From assembly GCA_025360395.1 (NCBI GenBank), contig JANYCH010000160.1:1-6780 (forward strand): a stretch of DNA of 6,780 nucleotides. Reading direction: 5' to 3'. How positions within the stretch are numbered: position 1 is the stretch's first letter; every line of letters starts with the position of its first letter. Of the stretch, positions 1 to 4,887 are shown one piece after another. The position numbers and the translations under genes are program-made. Source of the stretch: Cytophagales bacterium (GTDB lineage Bacteria; Bacteroidota; Bacteroidia; Cytophagales; UBA9547). Under the pieces are notes generated by a model. That model did no database searches. It was not told the origin of the DNA and saw only the letters and a list, made by a program, of their open reading frames with translations.

Positions 1-32
1 GTAGGTCAGTGGTTCGAATCCACTTGGGATCA
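1..32 (+). tRNA. tRNA 3' end (partial, identity not readable)
   Basis: The window opens inside a tRNA. The T arm is clear: stem AGTGG (8-12), loop TTCGAAT (13-19), stem CCACT (20-24). The 3' acceptor strand TGGGATC (25-31) and discriminator A (32) follow, so the missing 5' strand should read GATCCCA. AGGTC (3-7) fits a five-base variable loop. The anticodon lies upstream of the window, so the amino acid cannot be assigned. A complete CCA is not encoded (ACAA follows), so the end would be added after transcription. The terminator immediately downstream supports this being the end of a tRNA transcript. Confidence 0.88.
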
Positions 33-38
33 CAAAAT

Positions 39-69
39 AAAATCACTTACCGTTAGGTGAGTGATTTTT
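39..69 (+). terminator. Intrinsic terminator of the tRNA transcript
   Basis: Bases 39-51 and 56-68 form a 13-bp stem (one T-G wobble) closed by a GTTA tetraloop (52-55). The 3' arm runs into TTTTT and then GTTTT. The A-rich start of the 5' arm also gives the reverse strand a T-run. It starts seven bases after the tRNA discriminator base. Confidence 0.88.
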
Positions 70-97
70 GTTTTATAGAGAGTTCTTATCTGCGTTA

Positions 98-115
98 TGT
101 AAAGGCACTTTTACA
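98..115. repeat. Small inverted repeat in the tRNA-DUF3606 gap
   Basis: TGTAAAGG and CTTTTACA form an eight-pair dyad (one G-T) around the two-base centre CA. It lies in the 177-base gene-free stretch 70-246. No T-run follows, so it is not a classical terminator. An operator role is possible but unsupported. Apart from this dyad and the promoter candidate at 187-218, I see nothing in 70-246. Confidence 0.3.
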
Positions 116-186
116 CAAGTCCGCCTGAATATTCATTTAAAGCTTATATTTTTCCAATAAATCATATCGATTTACACTTGCCTTTT

Positions 187-218
187 TTTGATTTATTTGG
201 AATATGGCATTATTTTTT
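187..218 (+). promoter_or_regulatory. Candidate Bacteroidota-type promoter for the DUF3606 gene
   Basis: TTTG (187-190) is followed after 20 bases by TATTTTTT (211-218). This matches five of the six fixed positions of the Bacteroidota -7 box TAnnTTTG, at the expected spacing from the -33 TTTG. Transcription would begin near 223-225, leaving a short A-rich leader before the ATG at 247. It is seen by motif only; AT-rich DNA gives chance matches. Confidence 0.45.
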
Positions 219-246
219 CAACTAGGGGCATAAAAAAACTACTGTT

Positions 247-420
247 ATGGATGATAAAACCAAAAAAGGCCCAAAGGATGCAAGCCGCATAGATATTAAC
301 GAGGATTATGAAGTCCAGTATTGGAAAGAGCGTTTTGAAGTTTCAAAAGAAGAACTTGAAAGAGCTGTAAAAAAAGCAGGAGTTTTAGTAAAGGATGTCG
401 AAAAAGAACTAAAAAAGTAG
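247..420 (+). CDS. DUF3606 family small protein (57 aa)
   Basis: This is a 57-residue, highly charged, probably soluble protein. The DUF3606 pattern is recognisable along its whole length. An Asp/Lys-rich start (MDDKTKKGPKDASRI) leads into the conserved D-x-N-E-D-Y-E-V-x-Y-W core (residues 16-26). A helix with the family's F-x-V-S-x-E-E-L signature follows (30-38), then a Lys/Glu-rich tail. Family members are usually 55-65 residues, so it is complete. The biochemical function of the family is not established, and I do not assign one. The ATG at 247 gives the typical family N terminus; an in-frame alternative is not needed. The leader TAAAAAAACT is A-rich with no clear Shine-Dalgarno, as is common in Bacteroidota. 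It stands alone, with its own promoter candidate upstream and a hairpin just downstream that it shares with the convergent operon. Confidence 0.85.
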   Translation: MDDKTKKGPKDASRIDINEDYEVQYWKERFEVSKEELERAVKKAGVLVKDVEKELKK

Positions 421-437
421 AATTTCAAACACCAATT

Positions 438-461
438 AAAAAAGCCCCGCTTTTGCGGGGC
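438..461 (-). terminator. Intrinsic terminator of the sigma/anti-sigma operon
   Basis: GCCCCGC (444-450) and GCGGGGC (455-461) form a perfect 7-bp GC stem with a TTTT loop. On the minus strand the hairpin is followed by six Ts (complement of 438-443), the expected polarity for a terminator of the operon whose last gene ends at 525. On the plus strand the hairpin is followed by AAGTTG, so it would be weak for the DUF3606 gene ending at 420, though some two-way action is possible. Confidence 0.85.
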
Positions 462-524
462 AAGTTGACAGGATAATATGGTTTAGGTTTGTGTTGCCTG
501 AAAGTAGTTTGATATACCATTACA

Positions 525-1451
525 TTATCTGGTAACAAGGATACTGCCTTCTTCTAATGTTCCATCAGCATATTCTATATTAAAAAAATACAAGCCCATT
601 CCAAGGCTTGAACCGTTATTACTTTCACCTTTCCAATCAGAAGGATGGAAACCTGCTACAGGTATCTGAAAAAACAACTTCCCTGCCTTGTCTAATATTT
701 TAAAAAGCTTTGGCTCTTTTTGTTGATTATATGGGATTGTCCATGATTGATCGTAATCCGGATTAAAAACGTATTCTTTATTCTTTTCAGTGTTAGCTGC
801 CGGATAAACCTCCTCTTTCTCAGTATTGTTTAAAGGAGTGTTGTCTGATACAGTAACGGCGCTTTTGGTTTCTTTTAGGTCCACCGGTTTTTTAATTACT
901 TCAATTTGGTCTTCTGAAATTTTGGTCACCTGATGCGTTGGTTCAATCAATCCTTGCTGTACGTGGCTATTTGTTATCTCTTGTTTGTTTTCAATAAACG
1001 CCTGTTGTTCTTTTTGTTTAACTATAGAAACGGCCCTGTTTGGTTCGGAAAGGATTTTTTCTGGAGCTTGTATAATGGTTTGAGGCTTATTTACCACCGC
1101 CCTTTTCTCTTGTATTGGGGTAGTATTTGTTGCCGTTTTTAATGGAGATTTTTCCAGGTAAAATATGGAATAAAGAGCTCCGCCAGCCAGCAACACTGCC
1201 GAACCTGCAGACAAAAAGATTCGCCATTTTGTGTTGGATGGCCCTTTTAAATCTTTTTTCATTTGTGCTCTTAGTTTGATTGCCTCATAGGCAACCACCA
1301 TCTGGTCTACAATGAGCGAAGCCTCTAGCTTTTTCTGAAGTTGTGCATCTGCTTCAATCTGCCTTTGAAAGGCAGCATTATCATCAGGATCCATTTCCCC
1401 CCTTGTATAAAGTCCGATCTTTTCTAAAATTTCTATATCTAAACTCATCAT
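525..1451 (-). CDS. Putative membrane-anchored anti-sigma factor with CHU_C-like periplasmic C-terminal domain
   Basis: This 308-residue protein has four visible parts. Residues 1-76 are a charged, helical, cytoplasmic region starting like a short anti-sigma domain (I-G-L-Y-T-R-G-E-M-D near 12-21, then a D/E/Q-rich helix); no zinc-binding H-x3-C-x2-C is present. Residues 78-98 are a single hydrophobic membrane segment. Residues 100-228 are a low-complexity K/E/T/N/Q linker. Residues 229-308 form a beta-rich domain resembling the T9SS type B C-terminal (CHU_C) domain: F-N-P-D-Y-D (229-234), I-L-D-K-A-G-K-L (254-261), D-W-K-G (274-277), G-L-Y-F-F (288-292) and a terminal V-T-R. The start ATG overlaps the sigma stop as ATGA, implying translational coupling; a second ATG follows at 1448. 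With one membrane segment and no separate signal peptide, the C-terminal half should be periplasmic. The anti-sigma role rests on topology and the sigma neighbour; direct sigma binding is inferred. Confidence 0.82.
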   Translation of the reverse strand: MMSLDIEILEKIGLYTRGEMDPDDNAAFQRQIEADAQLQKKLEASLIVDQMVVAYEAIKLRAQMKKDLKGPSNTKWRIFLSAGSAVLLAGGALYSIFYLEKSPLKTATNTTPIQEKRAVVNKPQTIIQAPEKILSEPNRAVSIVKQKEQQAFIENKQEITNSHVQQGLIEPTHQVTKISEDQIEVIKKPVDLKETKSAVTVSDNTPLNNTEKEEVYPAANTEKNKEYVFNPDYDQSWTIPYNQQKEPKLFKILDKAGKLFFQIPVAGFHPSDWKGESNNGSSLGMGLYFFNIEYADGTLEEGSILVTR

Positions 1452-2026
1452 TTAAAGAGGTTTATCAGGTCATGATTATTTTCTACCATCTCTACTAACT
1501 TTTGCTTACACCTGTAGTGTGTGCTTTTTGCAACTGTTTCTCCGGAAAACCCCATTATGGAAGCAATTTCTTTCATGCTCAGGTTGTCATATATATAATA
1601 TTTAAGAAGCTCCTTACATTTTAAACCTGCCTTGTCCATCAGTTTATCTATTACGGTTTGCTTTTCTTCTGTAATGATGATGGCCAGATGACTCTCTTCA
1701 AGCATAGTATGTTGTATTTTAGAAATGTCAAACTGCTTGTTCCGTTTTTTTATCCTGTTGATCCAAAGGTTACGTGAAACAAAATATAAAAAAGAACCTA
1801 CTTCTTTTTCCTCATTATATTTTCCAAGCTTAATTGTAGTGAACAAAGAAATTACAGCATCCTGGAATATGTCTTTGGCCTCATCTTCATCACCATTATT
1901 CTGAGATATAAACCTGATAATGTGAGGAAGAGTGGTTTCATAAAGATAATTTAAAGCAATGCTATTGTGTCCATTTTTGATAGCATCAATTATCTCCTGA
2001 TTCTTGTTCTTTGCCAACATAGCCAT
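1448..2026 (-). CDS. ECF (sigma-70 family) RNA polymerase sigma factor
   Basis: This is a 192-residue group 4 (ECF) sigma factor that should direct RNA polymerase to a small regulon. Region 2 spans about 26-98. It includes the acidic core-binding helix D-E-D-E-A-K-D-I-F-Q-D (46-56) and the region 2.3/2.4 stretch F-L-Y-F-V-S-R-N-L-W-I-N-R-I-K-K-R (79-95), which melts and reads the -10. Region 4 spans about 120-182, with the -35 helix-turn-helix L-S-M-K-E-I-A-S-I-M-G-F-S-G-E-T-V (149-165). There is no region 3 and no fused C-terminal domain. I chose the ATG at 2026. The same frame runs up to a TTG at 2044, giving six more residues, but TTG starts are uncommon here; an ATG at 2020 is also possible. 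It lies between the PorP-like gene (70 bases upstream) and the overlapping anti-sigma gene, so it is probably controlled by that partner. Confidence 0.93.
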   Translation of the reverse strand: MAMLAKNKNQEIIDAIKNGHNSIALNYLYETTLPHIIRFISQNNGDEDEAKDIFQDAVISLFTTIKLGKYNEEKEVGSFLYFVSRNLWINRIKKRNKQFDISKIQHTMLEESHLAIIITEEKQTVIDKLMDKAGLKCKELLKYYIYDNLSMKEIASIMGFSGETVAKSTHYRCKQKLVEMVENNHDLINLFK

Positions 2027-2045
2027 ATACAAACGTACGGGCAAA

Positions 2046-2063
2046 AAGGTAAACTGTTACCTT
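2046..2063. repeat. 7-bp inverted repeat in the leader of the sigma gene
   Basis: AAGGTAA (2046-2052) and TTACCTT (2057-2063) form a perfect dyad around ACTG, about 20 bases before the sigma ATG. On the minus strand the hairpin is followed by TTTTTG-like sequence (CCTTTTTG). It could be a weak terminator/attenuator after the PorP-like gene, or an operator near the predicted sigma transcription start. The stem is only 7 bp with two GC pairs, so termination would be inefficient. Confidence 0.4.
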
Positions 2064-2066
2064 CTT

Positions 2067-2096
2067 TTAAAATAAGAGCTTCATTTAGATTACAAA
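2067..2096 (-). promoter_or_regulatory. Weak candidate promoter for the sigma/anti-sigma pair
   Basis: On the minus strand, TTTG (2096-2093) is followed after 18 bases by TATTTTAA (2074-2067). This matches four of six fixed positions of TAnnTTTG. Transcription would begin near 2061, at the inverted repeat 2046-2063. If real, the sigma and anti-sigma genes could be expressed without the PorP-like gene. An isolated exact TAnnTTTG match (TACGTTTG, 2037-2030) lies closer to the ATG but has no -33 partner. Confidence 0.22.
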
Positions 2097-2984
2097 TTAT
2101 CTGTTAAGGTAATACCGCACGTTTATTTCGTACTGACTTGCCGGCGGGTTTTGATCCTGACTTGGAACCTGGTATGCAAAAGAAAAATCTATAAGGTTAT
2201 CTCCGGCAATTTTTATTTTATTAATGTCTGCTGCCAGGCCCCAACCCTTATTTACGTTATAAAAACACGTTAATCCTACTGCTCTTGAAAAAACTAATCC
2301 GAAGTGAACAAGAGTAGAATAACTATTCCCCCAGGTAAGGTTCAAACGCCCGCCTCCTTTAAGATAGGTATTCTGGCCGATCAAAAGTTCTTTTTCAGCA
2401 TACAGTGTATTGTATCTGTAGAGAATAAATTCGTACCTGATTGGTTTCAGATGGGGGTTGTTCAAATCATTAAAGGCCAGGCCAGCCCTGAAAGAGGGTG
2501 AATAAATTGCAACGGCAATATTGCCAGACCAAGCTATGTCCGATCCACTGGCGCCAGATCCCGAGGCGTTAAATTTGTAATTAACTATATGCAAAGCAGC
2601 ACCACCAGACAAGGTAAAATCTTGACTTAAAGGAATATGTAAGGCATATCGACCAATAATCCTTATTTTATTGAAAAAATCTCCTTCTCTGTCGCTAAAG
2701 AAACCTAAGCCTAAAATATGTTTGCTATTCCTCTGATCTTCAGAGCCGGCCTTTTTTATATTTACATTAATATCGGCATACTGTGAACGAATGATAGATA
2801 GTTTACCTGTATATGTTTTGAAAATGAGGTTACTTTGCAAAGGATTATCAATACATGCCAAGGCAGGAACGTATACATGTATATTTCGGGTTGAATAAAT
2901 AAACGCATCAGAAAAATTGTCCTGGCCCCATCCAGGATTCCAAACGGAAATAAAAAATAAAATAAAAACAGGGTGACGGCGCAT
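2097..2984 (-). CDS. PorP/SprF-like outer-membrane protein
   Basis: This is a 295-residue secreted protein. Residues 1-20 (R-R-H, a hydrophobic core, then W-G-Q) are a signal peptide, probably cut before Q21-D22. The rest is alternating hydrophobic/polar strands rich in aromatics and glycine. It shows the course of the PorP/SprF family: H-I-L-G-L-G-F-F-S-D (89-98), I-G-R-Y-A-L-H-I-P-L (110-119), F-T-L-S-G-G-A-A-L-H-I (123-133), R-A-G-L-A-F-N-D-L-N-N-P (166-177), and a terminal strand ending Y-Y-L-N-R. The length fits the family (about 300). SprF-type proteins work with the T9SS in exporting or anchoring type B CTD cargo, and the divergent gene encodes such a protein. The N-terminal family motif around the first strand is divergent, so this is a family-level call. 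I start at the ATG (2984), which puts the signal peptide at the very N terminus; the frame extends four codons to a TTG. Confidence 0.78.
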   Translation of the reverse strand: MRRHPVFILFFISVWNPGWGQDNFSDAFIYSTRNIHVYVPALACIDNPLQSNLIFKTYTGKLSIIRSQYADINVNIKKAGSEDQRNSKHILGLGFFSDREGDFFNKIRIIGRYALHIPLSQDFTLSGGAALHIVNYKFNASGSGASGSDIAWSGNIAVAIYSPSFRAGLAFNDLNNPHLKPIRYEFILYRYNTLYAEKELLIGQNTYLKGGGRLNLTWGNSYSTLVHFGLVFSRAVGLTCFYNVNKGWGLAADINKIKIAGDNLIDFSFAYQVPSQDQNPPASQYEINVRYYLNR

Positions 2985-3023
2985 ATTTAAAATCAAACGA
3001 AATTACTCTTTTTAGTCAATGGA

Positions 3024-3055
3024 TTTGAGACAACAATAAAACATGTTTACTTTTT
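3024..3055 (+). promoter_or_regulatory. Candidate Bacteroidota-type promoter for the secreted CHU_C protein, with palindrome in its spacer
   Basis: TTTG (3024-3027) is followed after 20 bases by TACTTTTT (3048-3055), five of six fixed positions of TAnnTTTG. The transcript would start near 3060, giving a leader of about 80 bases before the ATG at 3143. A perfect 10-bp palindrome AAACATGTTT (3039-3048) sits in the spacer and touches the -7 box, where a bound regulator would block polymerase. Confidence 0.42.
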
Positions 3056-3060
3056 ATGTT

Positions 3061-3085
3061 GACGGTTTGTATAGAGATTGAGTTC
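3061..3085 (-). promoter_or_regulatory. Speculative ECF-type promoter for the PorP-like/sigma/anti-sigma operon
   Basis: On the minus strand, GAAC (3085-3082) and CGTC (3064-3061) are separated by 17 bases. GAAC...CGTC is a common -35/-10 pairing of ECF sigma factors in other bacteria. Transcription would start near 3052, about 68 bases before the PorP-like ATG. I found no good TTTG/TAnnTTTG pair on this strand before the gene. The specificity of this sigma factor is unknown and the match is short, so chance is a serious alternative. Confidence 0.2.
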
Positions 3086-3142
3086 AAAAGTATTTCAAGC
3101 CTTAATTGGAATTTCTTCTTGAATAGATATTATTCAATTAAA

Positions 3143-4753
3143 ATGAAACCATACTTATTTATACTTTTAATTATTTCTGCTCTCGGATCTATGGGCCAAA
3201 CAGGGCCGGCAGGAGTTGGCATGAATACCGGAAGTTCTGCATTAAAGTTGTGGCTGGATGCTGACTATGGTGTTTATACAGATACAAATCTTACAACAAT
3301 TGCCAAGATTGGGGATAGAGTTAAGTGCTGGAAAGACCTTAGTGGGAACAAAAATGATGTGTTTGCCGATTCTGATAGTACTAAGCCTACTTTAAATGGC
3401 AATTCACCATTAAACAAGTCTAATGCCATAAGGTTTTCAAGAAATGAAAACAGCCAGAACAAAAGGAATTCTCTTTCATCAAAATCATTTTCCAAAACAA
3501 GTGATATCACCATTTATTGTGTTTTTCATGCCTTGACAAAATCAGAAGGGAATAATATAACTCCTTTCAAGTCTACTACCTATGTGCCTAATATGTGGTA
3601 TGCCGGCTCCGGACTTGTAGATGGTGGCGCAAATGGCCTTGTGAATGACATAAGCATGGCTTTTTGTGATACCAGCATTGCTGCTGGCGGAGGAGATTCT
3701 ACAACAAAAACAGATTACTGTGTCAAAACGCCAGCCTCTCTTAACAAAACTTATTTTGCCACGCTTCAAAAAGAGGCTTGGAACGGAAAATTAAGCATAG
3801 CTCAAAATGGGGGAATTCCTGCAGAATATGATGCCGGCGCCCAACCTATTAATAATTCAACAAAATATTATATTGGTTCCAACTCTAATTTAACATCTGC
3901 AAATGTTAGTCAGTTTTTTGATGGATATATTGCCAATGTGTTGGCTTATAACCGCTTGCTTAATACTGCCGAAAAAGTAATACTGGAAAATTATCTTTCG
4001 GCCAAATATAACACTACCCTTTTAAGTAACGATTTTTTCAAGTTTGATGATGCAGAAGCCGGAAATTTTGATCACGAACTTATTGGGATCGGGAAAGCTT
4101 TAGACGGCTCAGTACAACAAGTCGCTAAAGGAGAAGGAATATTAGAAATAAGTAGTCGTAACGATTTTGACAAAGGTTCTTATGTTTTTATAGCTCACGA
4201 CGGCAAACCTCTCAATTTCTTGGCTTCAGATAAACCTTATGGTGTCAAATCAAAATTAGAACGTCAATGGGTATGCTCTATAGTAGGCAATACACTAAAA
4301 ACAGATTTGCTGATAGATCCTTCTTTATTCCCTAATATCGCCAAAGAAGACCTTGTTTTGCTTATAGACACTGACAATAATGGGAAGTTTTCAGATGAAA
4401 AACTTGGTGAAGGGATGATCCCTGTTAGTGAATTATCGAATCATGGACGTTTTGCATTTCATGGGGTTCAGTTAAACCATGGTCACAAATTCACTTTTGC
4501 AATACTGGAAAAGCCCTGTCTAAGTGGATGTGAAACATATTTTACACCAGACGGGGATGGTTTGTCTGATCTGTACTACCTTGAACAATCCGGAAAAACG
4601 ACTATTTACGACAGGTCTGGTAAGCTTATAAAGTCAATAGCTACTCCTGCATATTGGGATGGTACCAGCGAAAAGGGTGAAGTTGTAGCTCCTGGAATTT
4701 ATTTTTTAATTACGAACGACGATACTCAGAGGACGGTGACTTTGATAAGGTAA
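3143..4753 (+). CDS. Secreted LamG-like protein with CHU_C-like (T9SS type B) C-terminal domain
   Basis: This 536-residue protein is predicted to be a T9SS-exported surface or extracellular adhesin. Residues 1-19 are a signal peptide (MKPYLFILLIISALGSMGQ). Residues 33-290 resemble a concanavalin/LamG jelly roll: L-K-L-W-L-D-A (34-40), W-K-D-L-S-G-N-K-N-D (63-72), Y-Y-I-G-S (242-246), and F-D-G-Y-I-A-N-V-L-A-Y-N-R-L-L (259-273) leading into Y-L-S-A-K-Y. Residues 297-455 form a second beta-rich region seen after LamG domains in such proteins, with a calcium-loop-like D-T-D-N-N-G-K-F-S-D-E (409-419). After C459/C463, residues 466-536 are the sorting-type domain: F-T-P-D-G-D-G-L-S-D (467-476), I-Y-D-R-S-G-K-L (488-495), W-D-G (505-507), P-G-I-Y-F (517-521), terminal L-I-R. 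At 71 residues it is shorter than typical type B CTDs. No catalytic motif is seen. The ATG at 3143 starts a clean signal peptide; an upstream in-frame ATG (3056) would bury it 29 residues in. Confidence 0.83.
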   Translation: MKPYLFILLIISALGSMGQTGPAGVGMNTGSSALKLWLDADYGVYTDTNLTTIAKIGDRVKCWKDLSGNKNDVFADSDSTKPTLNGNSPLNKSNAIRFSRNENSQNKRNSLSSKSFSKTSDITIYCVFHALTKSEGNNITPFKSTTYVPNMWYAGSGLVDGGANGLVNDISMAFCDTSIAAGGGDSTTKTDYCVKTPASLNKTYFATLQKEAWNGKLSIAQNGGIPAEYDAGAQPINNSTKYYIGSNSNLTSANVSQFFDGYIANVLAYNRLLNTAEKVILENYLSAKYNTTLLSNDFFKFDDAEAGNFDHELIGIGKALDGSVQQVAKGEGILEISSRNDFDKGSYVFIAHDGKPLNFLASDKPYGVKSKLERQWVCSIVGNTLKTDLLIDPSLFPNIAKEDLVLLIDTDNNGKFSDEKLGEGMIPVSELSNHGRFAFHGVQLNHGHKFTFAILEKPCLSGCETYFTPDGDGLSDLYYLEQSGKTTIYDRSGKLIKSIATPAYWDGTSEKGEVVAPGIYFLITNDDTQRTVTLIR

Positions 4754-4780
4754 CCAATATCCATTATAACCTACCTTATC
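4744..4780. terminator. Possible hairpin at the end of the CHU_C gene
   Basis: GATAAGGTA (4744-4752) and TACCTTATC (4772-4780) form a perfect 9-bp stem with a 19-base loop. The 5' arm overlaps the last codons and stop. Neither strand has a proper T-run after it, so it is a poor intrinsic terminator. It may still stop or stabilise the convergent transcripts. The rest of 4781-4887, between the two convergent genes, shows no gene and no better terminator. Confidence 0.35.
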
Positions 4781-4887
4781 CAAAAAGCTTCTGATAGTTT
4801 GGGCAGGGACCACAAATTAAGAATATTAAATAAATTATTCCATCATGGTTATTATTCAGAAATATTTCAAATGGAAAGGTCTAGGGA

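Noticed and set aside
1..32. Assigning the tRNA an amino acid from the T arm and acceptor strand
   Set aside because: The anticodon is outside the window; the visible part does not fix identity.
444..461. Reading the GC hairpin as mainly the terminator of the DUF3606 gene
   Set aside because: The plus strand lacks a T-run after the hairpin, whereas the minus strand has six Ts, so the polarity favours the anti-sigma operon.
933..1142. Open frame of 69 codons on the plus strand inside the anti-sigma gene
   Set aside because: It lies opposite the linker-coding part of a well-supported gene, has no recognisable protein features and no promoter of its own.
2027..2044. TTG-initiated six-residue extension of the sigma factor
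   Set aside because: TTG starts are uncommon in this group, and the ATG at 2026 gives a normal ECF N terminus. It cannot be fully excluded.
2304..2501. Open frame of 65 codons on the plus strand inside the PorP/SprF-like gene
   Set aside because: Antisense shadow of the barrel gene; no family resemblance and no upstream signals.
3039..3048. Treating AAACATGTTT as an established operator
   Set aside because: A single 10-bp palindrome in AT-rich DNA can arise by chance. It is kept only as part of a promoter candidate.
3274..3769. Two minus-strand open frames (79 and 75 codons) inside the secreted LamG-like protein gene
   Set aside because: Both overlap the jelly-roll coding region on the opposite strand and encode nothing recognisable.
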